Below, piece by piece: positions 7,521 to 14,416 of a stretch of DNA of 14,487 nt. Made by a program: the position numbers and the translations under genes. The stretch comes from an uncultured Pseudomonadota bacterium. Lineage in GTDB: Bacteria > Pseudomonadota > Alphaproteobacteria > CACZRW01. A model generated the notes under the pieces. It had not been told where the DNA came from. It searched no databases and saw only the letters and a program-made list of their open reading frames with translations. The stretch is taken from the NCBI GenBank assembly GCA_902783675.1, contig CACZRW010000086.1, positions 1-14,487 of the forward strand. The letters are read 5' to 3'. How positions within the stretch are numbered: position 1 is the first letter of the stretch; each line of letters begins with the position of its first letter.

Positions 7521-7551
7521 ATAAACAAAAAGAACAACGGCTGTATTGTTC
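7521..7551 (-). terminator. Probable terminator of rpoH
   Basis: On the - strand the 6-bp stem GAACAA (7551-7546) / TTGTTC (7537-7532), with an 8-base loop, is followed by TTTTTGTTTAT. It sits 30 bases after the rpoH stop and before dapL. The stem is A+T-rich, so it may be leaky and allow some read-through to dapL. Confidence 0.45.
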
Positions 7552-7581
7552 ATCTTTTAATTTTCACTGGCAAGTAAATTA

Positions 7582-8457
7582 TCACGCGCTTGCGGCTTGT
7601 TCTTTCACGAACCGGCATATTTTATCATAAGCTCTGGCCTCTATCTGGCGCACCCGCTCACGACTTACGCCGAATCTCGTACCCAAGTCCTCTAAAGTAA
7701 CCGGTTCTTCTTTAAGATACCGCGCCACGATAATCTCACGCTCGCGCTCATTAAGACTTTGCATCGCCTCGGCAAACAATTTTTTACGAAGGCGAGTTTC
7801 CTCACTTTCCGCCAAAACCAACTCTTGCGAAGGAGCGCTATCCACCAAGAAGTCCTGTCTTTCAAAACCGTCCCCTTCGGCATTTTGCACATTCGCCGGA
7901 GCATTTAAAGAGACATCGCCGGCAATTCTGGCATTCATTTCGCATATATCTCTTTTATCCACACCCAAGGTCTTGGATATTTTTATCAAAGAGGCGTTAT
8001 CAATTTCCGCACTATCGTAAAGACCAAGCTTTGCCTTAATTCTTCCCAAGTTATAAAACAGTTTCTTTTGCGCGGCTATCGTCCCTATGCGCACCAGCGA
8101 CCACGATTTAAGGATAAAGTCGTGTAGCTCCGCTTTTATCCACCACATTGCATAAGTAGAAAGCCTGAAGCCTTTATCAGGATTAAACTTTTTCACCGCC
8201 ATCATAAGCCCGATATTCGCTTCGGATATCAAATCCGCGATAGGCAAGCCGTAACTTCTGTAAGCGATGGCAATCTTTGCCGCCAGTCGCAAATGAGAAG
8301 TGACCAACTTATGTGCCGCGCTCAAATCGTCATATTCTTGATAGCGTTTGGCGAGCATATACTCATCTTTCGCGTCAAGGACGGGGAACCTTTTTATAGA
8401 CTGAAGATATGAGGAAACACCGTTTAAAGCAACAATCGGTAAAGCAATTTCTGCCAT
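7582..8457 (-). CDS. rpoH: RNA polymerase sigma-32 (heat-shock) factor
   Basis: RpoH directs RNA polymerase to heat-shock promoters for chaperones and proteases. The 291-residue product has the normal RpoH length. Region 2 is seen around DLISEANIGLMMAVKKFNP (75-93) and STYAMWWIKAEL (100-111). The RpoH-specific box reads QKKLFYNLGR (130-139), close to the QKKLFFNLR typical of the family, and is what separates it from RpoD. Region 4 has a helix-turn-helix, TLEDLGTRFGVSRERVRQIE (254-273). The ATG has a Shine-Dalgarno AAGGA seven bases upstream, and a vegetative-type promoter lies about 70 bases upstream. The C-terminal end (FVKEQAASA) is short, as usual. Alphaproteobacteria often carry more than one RpoH; I cannot tell which one this is. 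Confidence 0.95.
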   Translation of the reverse strand: MAEIALPIVALNGVSSYLQSIKRFPVLDAKDEYMLAKRYQEYDDLSAAHKLVTSHLRLAAKIAIAYRSYGLPIADLISEANIGLMMAVKKFNPDKGFRLSTYAMWWIKAELHDFILKSWSLVRIGTIAAQKKLFYNLGRIKAKLGLYDSAEIDNASLIKISKTLGVDKRDICEMNARIAGDVSLNAPANVQNAEGDGFERQDFLVDSAPSQELVLAESEETRLRKKLFAEAMQSLNEREREIIVARYLKEEPVTLEDLGTRFGVSRERVRQIEARAYDKICRFVKEQAASA

Positions 8458-8525
8458 AATTATATCCTTCTTTCATAAGCAATACAAATAGCTACAGACC
8501 CAGCATTAGGCATCTGTAACCTTGT

Positions 8526-8553
8526 ATTTTATCCCTAAAAGCTCTAAAGTCAA
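8526..8553 (-). promoter_or_regulatory. Promoter of rpoH
   Basis: On the - strand TTGACT (-35, 8553-8548), a 16-base spacer and TAAAAT (-10, 8531-8526) match the vegetative consensus at 5 of 6 bases each. Transcription would begin about 60 bases before the rpoH ATG. The -35 region lies within 2 bases of the TATAAT of the opposite promoter (8555-8560), so the two divergent genes may compete for polymerase. Confidence 0.6.
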
Positions 8554-8554
8554 C

Positions 8555-8560
8555 TATAAT
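8555..8560 (+). promoter_or_regulatory. Possible -10 box for the orphan membrane protein
   Basis: A perfect TATAAT on the + strand lies 22 bases before ATG 8583. No good -35 box is seen at 16-18 bases, so this promoter is tentative or needs an activator. The predicted leader is about 15 bases. Confidence 0.35.
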
Positions 8561-8582
8561 TACGGACGGCGAAGGAACAAAC

Positions 8583-8999
8583 ATGACGAAGCAGAAAATT
8601 ATCTTTATCCTAAGGTGCATTCTGGCTCTCCCGCTTGCCGCTTTCATCGGTTACGCCGCCGTCATCACTTTTATGGGAGGAGAAAAGCTCCTGTGCGTCC
8701 TGGCATCAGGCATTCCGTTTTACTGCTTCAACCCTTATTTTGACTACATCGCCAGAGTTATTTTGTTCTCAAGCTGCTTTATGGCAAGTATTTACCATAT
8801 AATTCCGACACATAAACACTTTATTATTTTAACTCTCGGCATAATTTTAAGTAGTTTATACATAGGGTTTAGTGCATTTTACTATACCGAAAGCAAAGAT
8901 TTACTTCATCATTACTCGATATCCTCTTTCATAGGAGGTGTTTATACTTTGATTATGGCATATCAAACCTATAAGCACCGCTTTAGAGACATGTGGTAG
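8583..8999 (+). CDS. Small four-helix membrane protein of unknown function
   Basis: I do not recognise this 138-residue protein. It starts at ATG 8583 with AAGGA (8572-8576) six bases upstream. Four hydrophobic segments are visible at about 6-30, 54-72, 79-101 and 111-128, joined by short polar loops, with a basic N-terminus (MTKQK) and a basic C-terminus (YKHRFRDMW). It is therefore probably an inner-membrane protein. No catalytic or transport motif is evident. It is alone on the + strand between rpoH (divergent) and miaB (convergent), and its stop codon touches the miaB stop with no spacing. Real coding is supported by the Shine-Dalgarno, the TATAAT upstream and the coherent helix pattern. 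The last half is more A+T-rich than neighbouring genes. Its function is unknown. Confidence 0.75.
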   Translation: MTKQKIIFILRCILALPLAAFIGYAAVITFMGGEKLLCVLASGIPFYCFNPYFDYIARVILFSSCFMASIYHIIPTHKHFIILTLGIILSSLYIGFSAFYYTESKDLLHHYSISSFIGGVYTLIMAYQTYKHRFRDMW

Positions 9000-10328
9000 C
9001 TAAACCGCTTCACCGACCAGATTATTAAGCGCCGCTTTGGTAATTTTTACCTTAACAATGCGCCCGACAATATCCTCATCAAAAGGCACGATAACCGTCT
9101 GCATATAGGGACTATGCCCCACGAATTCTCCCGCTTTACTGCCTTTGCCTTCAATCAAAACATCCAGCTCTTTGCCTAAGCAATTCTTGTTAAACGAAAG
9201 CTGATGCTCTTGCAGTTTTGCCTGAAGGACGGTAAGCCTCTCGCCCTTTATATCCTCGGGCACTTGCCCCTTCATTGCCGCGCCAACAGTCCCTGCCCTT
9301 GGCGAGTATTTAAAAGAAAAAGACGAAGCAAACCTGACCTTATCAAGTAATTTTAAAGTATTATTAAAATCATCTTCATTTTCGCCGGCAAAGCCGACAA
9401 TAAAATCCGAAGAAATAGCAATATCGGCACGCACCGCGCGTAATTTTTCTATAATTTTACTATATTCCTGCACGGTATATCTGCGATTCATCGCCTTTAA
9501 TACTTTGTCCGAACCCGATTGTATCGGCAAATGTAAGTAAGGCATAAGTTTAGGCTCTTTACCGAAAGCCTCTATCAGTTCATCCGTCATGTCGGAAGGG
9601 TAAGAAGTAACAAAGCGTATGCGATAAAGCCCTTCAATCTTTGCCAGCGCATATATAAGCTTATCAAGCGACGAAGCCTTGCCGTTTTCATCTTCTCCGT
9701 GCCAAGCATTAACATTTTGCCCCAAAAGCACAATTTCCTTGGCCCCTTTGGCAACCATATCCTTCGCTTCGGCCACAACATCGGCGAACGGACGCGAATA
9801 CTCTGCCCCACGCGTATAAGGCACGACACAATAAGAGCAAAACCTGTCGCACCCTTCCTGAATTGCCAAGAAAGACACCGCTGCACAATCCGTATGTTTT
9901 GGCAGAAAATCAAATTTCGACTCCGTAGGAAAGTCCGCCTCTACCACTCTAATTCCTCGCTGTGCCCCGACTTCAAGCAGCTTTTGCCCCAACAAATGGT
10001 AGCATTGCGGACCAAGAGCAATATCCACACCCTTCGCCCTTGCCAGAAACTCATCGGCAAAAGCCTGCACCACGCAGCCCGCTACCACTATAATCAGGTT
10101 AGGATTTTGCTTTTTAAACGGCGTATAGCGACCCAGCTCGGAAAAGACCTTATCGGAAGCCTTCTCCCTGATGTGGCAAGTGTTTATGATGATGACATCG
10201 GCTTCTTCGGGATTATCGGTCTTTTCATACCCCAGCCCCGCCATAATATCCGCCATTCTGCCGGAATCATAAACATTCATCTGACAGCCGAAGGTTTTGA
10301 TAAAAACTTTTTTAAAAGGCTTTTCCAA
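9000..10328 (-). CDS. miaB: tRNA-2-methylthio-N6-dimethylallyladenosine synthase (methylthiotransferase)
   Basis: MiaB is a radical-SAM enzyme that adds a methylthio group to i6A at position 37 of tRNAs, giving ms2i6A. The 442-residue product has the usual three domains. The N-terminal UPF0004 domain has cluster ligands C15 (FGCQMN), C51 (NTCHIRE) and C85 (AGCV). The radical-SAM core carries C160, C164 and C167 (GCDRFCSYCVVPYTRG). A C-terminal TRAM domain covers about 380-440. PYLHLPIQSGSDKVLKAMNR is the typical family motif. The start is TTG at 10328: an in-frame TAA lies 24 bases upstream, no ATG precedes the FGCQ motif, and AAGGGG lies six bases before the TTG. It is the last gene of the FYDLN-Sel1-miaB cluster, 21 bases after the Sel1-like gene. 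MiaB is preferred over the related MtaB or RimO because of the NTCHIRE and TRAM pattern. Confidence 0.95.
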   Translation of the reverse strand: MEKPFKKVFIKTFGCQMNVYDSGRMADIMAGLGYEKTDNPEEADVIIINTCHIREKASDKVFSELGRYTPFKKQNPNLIIVVAGCVVQAFADEFLARAKGVDIALGPQCYHLLGQKLLEVGAQRGIRVVEADFPTESKFDFLPKHTDCAAVSFLAIQEGCDRFCSYCVVPYTRGAEYSRPFADVVAEAKDMVAKGAKEIVLLGQNVNAWHGEDENGKASSLDKLIYALAKIEGLYRIRFVTSYPSDMTDELIEAFGKEPKLMPYLHLPIQSGSDKVLKAMNRRYTVQEYSKIIEKLRAVRADIAISSDFIVGFAGENEDDFNNTLKLLDKVRFASSFSFKYSPRAGTVGAAMKGQVPEDIKGERLTVLQAKLQEHQLSFNKNCLGKELDVLIEGKGSKAGEFVGHSPYMQTVIVPFDEDIVGRIVKVKITKAALNNLVGEAV

Positions 10329-10334
10329 AGAGTG

Positions 10335-10340
10335 CCCCTT
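10335..10340 (-). promoter_or_regulatory. Shine-Dalgarno that fixes the TTG start of miaB
   Basis: AAGGGG on the - strand lies six bases before TTG 10328. With the in-frame stop further upstream it leaves TTG as the only reasonable start for the full N-terminal domain. Confidence 0.7.
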
Positions 10341-10349
10341 TTTATTTTG

Positions 10350-10988
10350 TTATTTCTTGTATTCGGCGGCTTTTTGCCTAAGCTCTGCCAAAGCCGCCGC
10401 TCTCGCATCGCCCTCTGCTTCATAGCCCGCCATAAAATCCTGATACTCGTCCTGATTAAGAGCAAGCTTTGCCATCTGGAACACTTTTTGTTGCTTAAAG
10501 ACCCCCGCCGCCACCATAGCATCTTTTTTCTCACGACTTGAGACCAAAGAATCAAGCTGTTTAAGATACTTAACCGCCTTGTCGGAATCGGCGGTATCTT
10601 TGAGCGGATAAATCCATTTGTTATCAGGCTTTTCCGCCGCCAACAAAAGCCACTTATATCCTTCTGTTCTGTCGGAACTGGAGGCATTTCCCAAAACCAG
10701 ATCCACACCTATCATCATTTGTGCAGGCGCATAACCAAGCTCCGCCGCTTTTAAATAGTATTTCTTAGCCGCTCGCTTATCCGGATAAGATATTCCCAAG
10801 CCTTTTGCATAAAGCGCCGCCAACTTATACATGGACGCGGCATCTTCCTTGGACGCACACATCCGATAATAATTCACAGCTTGTTTGTAATTTCCCTTTT
10901 TGACAGCCTCATCGGCATTGCCACAAGCGGCATTTGCGGACAAAGCCGCCGCAAGAAAGACCGCTAACAGGACCAAAAACTTATACAA
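10350..10988 (-). CDS. Exported Sel1/TPR-like repeat protein
   Basis: The 212-residue product begins with a clear signal peptide: MYKF, a hydrophobic stretch (LVLLAVFLAAALS) and a likely cleavage after ANA (18-20). The mature part has helix pairs of Sel1/TPR type. One unit covers about 48-85 (ASMYKLAALYAKGLG then AAKKYYLKAAELGY) and a weaker one about 86-120 (AQMMIGVDLVLG then GYKWLLLAAE). The last 90 residues are helical and charged, with no further motif. Such proteins act as periplasmic scaffolds in several systems; the partner here is unknown. The start is TTG 10988, with GGAGAG five bases upstream and the signal peptide beginning there; the next methionine (residue 43) would lose it. It lies between the FYDLN gene (36-base gap) and miaB (21-base gap), probably in one transcript, although no functional link is evident. 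Confidence 0.85.
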   Translation of the reverse strand: MYKFLVLLAVFLAAALSANAACGNADEAVKKGNYKQAVNYYRMCASKEDAASMYKLAALYAKGLGISYPDKRAAKKYYLKAAELGYAPAQMMIGVDLVLGNASSSDRTEGYKWLLLAAEKPDNKWIYPLKDTADSDKAVKYLKQLDSLVSSREKKDAMVAAGVFKQQKVFQMAKLALNQDEYQDFMAGYEAEGDARAAALAELRQKAAEYKK

Positions 10989-10993
10989 GACGA

Positions 10994-10999
10994 CTCTCC
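10994..10999 (-). promoter_or_regulatory. Shine-Dalgarno that fixes the TTG start of the Sel1-like gene
   Basis: GGAGAG on the - strand lies five bases before TTG 10988. It decides for the TTG start that preserves the signal peptide. Confidence 0.65.
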
Positions 11000-11024
11000 A
11001 CTTAGTTAAAAGTTACGAGACATC

Positions 11025-11369
11025 TTACTCGCCCAAGTTTCCTTTTTCAAGGTTTCCGATAATTTCCGCCATATCATGAGTATCATCACCGATATCGGAC
11101 GCATCTTCTATAATAGCAAGCTCATCTTCCTCCGGTTCAACGCTTCCATCAACTACATCGTCCTCGGAAAAAGGAATATCATCGTCATTTTCAAGCACAT
11201 TCTTTTTGGCTTTTTTAGCTTTAGACGCAAAGGAATGTTTAAGAAGCTCTTCCAGACTGAACTCCCCTCCGCATTTAGGACATTTCACAGGATTTTTGCC
11301 AAGATCGTAAAACTTTGCGCCACATGAAGGACACACGCGCTTTGTTCCCCACTTATTTTTATCCACCAT
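11025..11369 (-). CDS. FYDLN acid-domain zinc-ribbon protein (TIGR02300 type)
   Basis: This small protein family is characteristic of alphaproteobacteria; its role is not established. From ATG 11369 it has 114 residues. WGTKRVCPSCGAKFYDLGKNP (7-27) is the family signature. C13, C16, C30 and C33 form two CxxC pairs of a zinc ribbon, followed by a Lys/Ala-rich linker (50-57) and a strongly acidic tail (60-100). A longer reading frame extends to 11420, but the start at 11369 is chosen because GGAGAG (11379-11374) lies just upstream and conservation begins with MVDKNKWG. In many alphaproteobacteria this gene is divergent from aroA-cmk-rpsA; here it is divergent from cmk directly. A -35-like TTGACA (11437-11432) and a TATAAA (11427-11422) lie upstream, but neither has a good partner box. 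Confidence 0.9.
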   Translation of the reverse strand: MVDKNKWGTKRVCPSCGAKFYDLGKNPVKCPKCGGEFSLEELLKHSFASKAKKAKKNVLENDDDIPFSEDDVVDGSVEPEEDELAIIEDASDIGDDTHDMAEIIGNLEKGNLGE

Positions 11370-11459
11370 ATTACTCTCCATAAAAAACAAAAAGCTTTCC
11401 AGTGCGCCGATTTGCCACATCTTTATATCAATGTCAAAGATTATTTTTCACAATTTTCT

Positions 11460-11488
11460 TTGCCATAATTTCAAGGCCTCTGTATAAT
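11460..11488 (+). promoter_or_regulatory. Promoter of cmk-rpsA
   Basis: TTGCCA (-35, 11460-11465, 5 of 6), a 17-base spacer and a perfect TATAAT (-10, 11483-11488) lie 37 bases before the cmk ATG. This is one of the best promoter matches in the window and fits a gene pair that includes ribosomal protein S1. Confidence 0.8.
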
Positions 11489-11524
11489 CCCCGAAAACCA
11501 GTAATTTCAAGGGATATATACTTT

Positions 11525-12184
11525 ATGATAATCGCCATAGACGGACCTGCCGCAGCAGGTAAAGGCACCATAGCAACGGGACTTGCCGACCACTTTAACT
11601 TCGCTTTTTTGGATACGGGCAGAGTCTATCGCGCCGTCGGGCTTGCCATGCTGGAGAAGAATCTTGACCCGGCCGACGAGGATTTAGCGGAGAAAGCCGC
11701 CGTTTCCCTGTCCCACACCAACCTTCACACTCTTTTGGCGAATCCAAAAATAAGGGACGAGGCGACCGGTCTTGCCGCATCAATTGTCGCCGCCCGGCCC
11801 AAAGTGCGAAAGGCGCTTTTAGATGTCCAGCGAAACTTTGCTCACAATCCCTATTTCCCCGACAACACCAAGGCAAAAGGCGCAGTTTTGGACGGCCGCG
11901 ACATCGGCACGACGGTCTGCCCCGACGCCGACATAAAGTTCTTTGTAACCGCCTCGGACGAAATAAGAGCGAAAAGGCGATTTAAAGAGTTGCAATTAAA
12001 AGATAAATCCGTTATATACGAACACGTTTTGGCCGACATGCTTACCCGTGATAAGCGCGACAGAACAAGGAATATCGCACCTTTAGCTCCTGCGAAAGAC
12101 GCTTTTATCCTTGATACTTCGGACTTAGACATTGATGCGGCAATCGCCAAAGCCATAGAGCATGCAAGCACTTTCATTTCTTAA
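11525..12184 (+). CDS. cmk: Cytidylate kinase
   Basis: Cmk phosphorylates CMP and dCMP to the diphosphates with ATP, recycling pyrimidine nucleotides in the cytoplasm. From ATG 11525 the product has 219 residues, the usual size. The P-loop is GPAAAGKGT (7-15), followed by the CMP-binding segment LDTGRVYRAVG (29-39), the highly conserved DGRDIGT (123-129) and the arginine-rich lid RDKRDRTRNIAPL (175-187). The frame is open up to 11402, but the extension is not conserved and would cover the promoter; AAGGGA (11509-11514) is ten bases before the chosen ATG. It is followed by rpsA after 103 bases, the conserved cmk-rpsA order of proteobacteria. The aroA gene usually found just upstream in alphaproteobacteria is absent. 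Confidence 0.95.
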   Translation: MIIAIDGPAAAGKGTIATGLADHFNFAFLDTGRVYRAVGLAMLEKNLDPADEDLAEKAAVSLSHTNLHTLLANPKIRDEATGLAASIVAARPKVRKALLDVQRNFAHNPYFPDNTKAKGAVLDGRDIGTTVCPDADIKFFVTASDEIRAKRRFKELQLKDKSVIYEHVLADMLTRDKRDRTRNIAPLAPAKDAFILDTSDLDIDAAIAKAIEHASTFIS

Positions 12185-12226
12185 AATCGGGCGCAAGAAA
12201 GTGTTTGTGAGTGAGTCGCGCCAAGA

Positions 12227-12245
12227 CCGTTGGCAAACCAACCGG
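12227..12245 (+). other. Small hairpin in the rpsA leader
   Basis: CCG-TTGG (12227-12233) pairs with CCAA-C-CGG (12238-12245) around a CAAA loop, with one bulged C. It lies 42 bases before the rpsA ATG in a 103-base leader. S1 is known in E. coli to repress its own translation through leader structure, so a regulatory role is possible, but one short imperfect stem is weak evidence. Confidence 0.3.
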
Positions 12246-12287
12246 CAGGATAAAACTAAATAAAAGAATACAAAGGAAAATACTATC

Positions 12288-14156
12288 ATGACAAAAGAGA
12301 AAACAGAGGAGCTTATGCCCTCTACGGAAGATTTTGCAGCTTTGCTGGATGAATCTTTCAAAAGCAAATCCGGCTTTGAGGGTCAAGTCGTAAAAGGCAC
12401 CGTCATCGCCATTGAAGGAGATTTTGCGATTTTAGATGTCGGGCTTAAATCCGAAGGCAGAATCCCCCTTCGCGACTGTGGCAAGACCGAGCCGCAAATC
12501 GGCGACAAGATTGATGTTTACATCGATCGCTACGAAGACAGGGACGGCATGGTCGTCCTTTCCCGCGAAAAGGCTCGCCGCGAAGAAGCATGGGGAGAGC
12601 TTGAAGAATCCCTTAACAAGGGCGAGCGCGTAACCGGCACCATTTTCGGCAAAGTAAAAGGCGGCTTCACCGTTGACTTAAACGGCGCGACGGCATTCTT
12701 GCCCGGCTCGCAAGTTGATGTTCGCCCGATCCGTGACATCAGCTCGCTTATGGGTGTTCCGCAACCCTTCCAACTTTTAAAGATGGACAAGGCGCGCGGC
12801 AACATCGTTGTTTCCCGCCGAGCTGTATTGGAAGAGACTCGTGCCGAGCAACGCGGCGAAATCATCAAGAACCTTGGCGAAGGTCAAGTCGTTGACGGCA
12901 TTGTGAAGAACATCACCGACTACGGCGCGTTCATTGACCTTGGCGGAGTTGATGGCCTTTTGCATGTTACCGATCTTTCGTGGAAGCGCATTAACCACCC
13001 CAGCGAAGTCTTGACCGTCGGCCAGCCCGTAAAGGTCCAGATTATCCGCTTTAACCCCGAGACCCAGCGCATCAGCCTTGGCATGAAGCAGCTTGACAGC
13101 GATCCTTGGGCCGGTGTTGAGGAGCGTTTCCCGCTTGGAGCAAAGGTAAAAGGCACGGTTACGAACATCACCGACTACGGCGCGTTTATCGAGCTTGACA
13201 AAGGCGTTGAGGGTCTTGTCCATGTTTCCGAAATGAGCTGGACGAAGAAGAATGTTCACCCGAGCAAACTCCTTTCCACTTCGCAAGAAGTTGAAGTTGT
13301 CGTTCTGGATGTGGACCAAAGCAAACGCCGCATTTCTCTTGGCTTAAAGCAGTGCATGGAGAACCCGTGGAAGAAGTTTGCCGCTTCGACTCCTGTCGGC
13401 TCTGTCATTGAAGGCGAGATTCGCAACATCACCGAATTCGGCTTGTTTGTCGCGCTTGATGACGAGATTGACGGCATGGTTCACCTTTCCGACTTGGATT
13501 GGACGAAGTCCGGCGACGAAGCTGTAAAGGACTACAAGAAGGGCGATGTTATCAAAGCCAAAGTCCTTGACATTGATGTTGAGAAAGAGCGCGTAAGCCT
13601 TGGCATCAAGCAACTTACCGAAGATCCTTTCGGCGGTGCGGCCACTTCCATGAAGAAGGGCGATGTTGTCACCTGCATCATCTCGGGCATTACCGAGGGC
13701 GGTGTTGAAGTTGAAGTAAACGGCATGAAGGGCTTTATTCGCAAGTCCGACCTTTCCCGCGAGCGTTCCGAGCAGCAGCCCGAGCGTTTTGCCGTCGGTG
13801 ACAAGGTTGACGCCAAGATTACCCTGATTGACGCCAAGAACCACAAGTTCAACCTTTCCATAAAGGCGAAAGAAATTGCCGACGAGAAGCAAGCTCTTTC
13901 CGAATATGGTTCGACGGATTCGGGTGCATCTTTAGGCGACATCTTGGGCGCGGCTCTTATCAAGAAGAATGGTAAGCTTGCCGAGAAAGAAGCCGCGGAA
14001 GAAGCTCCGAAAAAGGAAAAGAAAACTGCTTCTAAAGCCAAAAAGGCATCGGCTAAGTCCGAAGCCAAGGCGGAAGATAAAGCAGAGGAAAAAGCCGAGG
14101 ACAAGGCCGAAGCTAAAGCCGAGGCTGAGGAACCTGCAAAGGAATCCAAAGACTAG
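12288..14156 (+). CDS. rpsA: 30S ribosomal protein S1
   Basis: S1 binds mRNA at the 30S platform and helps initiation on structured or weakly Shine-Dalgarno-bearing messages. The 622-residue product holds six S1 (OB-fold) domains at about 32-95, 113-177, 199-268, 284-356, 370-442 and 456-527. Domains 3 to 5 show the classic core (KNITDYGAFIDLGGVDGLLH, TNITDYGAFIELDKGVEGLV, RNITEFGLFVALDDEIDGMV). It is longer than the usual 557-570 residues because of a tail (557-622) made almost only of Lys, Glu, Ala and Ser. The ATG at 12288 has AAGGA ten bases upstream. Codon use is strongly biased, as expected for a highly expressed gene. It is probably cotranscribed with cmk from the promoter at 11460-11488, and a terminator follows at 14183-14215. 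Confidence 0.97.
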   Translation: MTKEKTEELMPSTEDFAALLDESFKSKSGFEGQVVKGTVIAIEGDFAILDVGLKSEGRIPLRDCGKTEPQIGDKIDVYIDRYEDRDGMVVLSREKARREEAWGELEESLNKGERVTGTIFGKVKGGFTVDLNGATAFLPGSQVDVRPIRDISSLMGVPQPFQLLKMDKARGNIVVSRRAVLEETRAEQRGEIIKNLGEGQVVDGIVKNITDYGAFIDLGGVDGLLHVTDLSWKRINHPSEVLTVGQPVKVQIIRFNPETQRISLGMKQLDSDPWAGVEERFPLGAKVKGTVTNITDYGAFIELDKGVEGLVHVSEMSWTKKNVHPSKLLSTSQEVEVVVLDVDQSKRRISLGLKQCMENPWKKFAASTPVGSVIEGEIRNITEFGLFVALDDEIDGMVHLSDLDWTKSGDEAVKDYKKGDVIKAKVLDIDVEKERVSLGIKQLTEDPFGGAATSMKKGDVVTCIISGITEGGVEVEVNGMKGFIRKSDLSRERSEQQPERFAVGDKVDAKITLIDAKNHKFNLSIKAKEIADEKQALSEYGSTDSGASLGDILGAALIKKNGKLAEKEAAEEAPKKEKKTASKAKKASAKSEAKAEDKAEEKAEDKAEAKAEAEEPAKESKD

Positions 14157-14182
14157 CTTTTCCTTAAGGCAAAACACCAAAC

Positions 14183-14215
14183 AAAAAACCGAAGGCATCC
14201 CCTTCGGTTTTTTAT
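14183..14215 (+). terminator. Rho-independent terminator of rpsA
   Basis: AAAACCGAAGG and CCTTCGGTTTT form a strong stem around a short loop and run into six T followed by ATTTT. It begins 27 bases after the rpsA stop codon. Confidence 0.88.
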
Positions 14216-14256
14216 TTTGCCCCTTGCAACTCCCGTCATTCTCTCGCCCTACCCCC

Positions 14257-14300
14257 TTCCTCATTCCTCATTCCTCATTCCTCATTTCTCATTCCTCATT
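14257..14300. repeat. Heptanucleotide tandem repeat (TTCCTCA, six copies)
   Basis: Six consecutive 7-base units TTCCTCA run from 14257 to 14298, the fifth reading TTTCTCA, followed by TT. It lies in the non-coding stretch after rpsA. Perfect short tandem repeats of this kind change copy number by slippage. No coding role is evident. Confidence 0.9.
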
Positions 14301-14306
14301 ATTTTC

Positions 14307-14341
14307 CCGTCATTTTCAGCCGCAGGCTGGGAATCCAGGGG
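14307..14341. repeat. REP-like palindromic element
   Basis: The segment reads CCCGTCATT, then CAGCC-GCA-GGCTG (14317-14329, perfect 5-bp stem), then GGAATCCAGGG. It resembles the dispersed intergenic palindromes with outer parts GTCATTCCCGC and GCGGGAATCCAG known from several proteobacteria, in a slightly degraded form. The relationship is by eye only. Confidence 0.5.
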
Positions 14342-14352
14342 CAAAGCCATAA

Positions 14353-14366
14353 ACGGCGGTAGCCGT
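14353..14366. repeat. Short hairpin repeat ACGGC-GGTA-GCCGT, copy 1
   Basis: A perfect 5-bp stem with a 4-base loop is followed by AA and seven T. A second copy with loop GTAA occurs at 14454-14467. Copy 1 could act as a weak terminator because of the T run. Confidence 0.5.
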
Positions 14367-14416
14367 AATTTTTTTAAAAAAGACCGTTAAAAAAAGGGAA
14401 AAACCTAAAAAAAATT

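Noticed and set aside
7582..8457. Housekeeping sigma factor RpoD
   Set aside because: The protein is only 291 residues, lacks region 1.1 and has the RpoH box QKKLFYNLGR.
9699..10541. 280-codon open frame on the + strand
   Set aside because: It lies antisense to miaB and the Sel1-like gene, both of which have clear family motifs; the translation shows no domain and is rich in His, Arg and Phe as typical for a shadow frame.
11370..11420. Longer N-terminus for the FYDLN protein
   Set aside because: The extra 17 residues are not family-like, and GGAGAG lies just before ATG 11369.
11402..11524. Longer N-terminus for cmk
   Set aside because: The extension overlaps the promoter at 11460-11488, is not Cmk-like, and the P-loop begins six residues after ATG 11525 as in the family.
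12230..12258. Separate rpsA promoter with TTGGCA as -35
   Set aside because: No acceptable -10 box is found at 16-18 bases; only poor matches such as TAAAAC at 15 bases.
12777..13319. - strand frames opposite rpsA (also 13344-13892 and 13532-14149)
   Set aside because: They mirror the S1 repeats, show low-complexity translations and arise from the strong codon bias of rpsA.
14257..14300. CRISPR-like array
   Set aside because: The units are 7 bases with no spacers; it is a simple tandem repeat.
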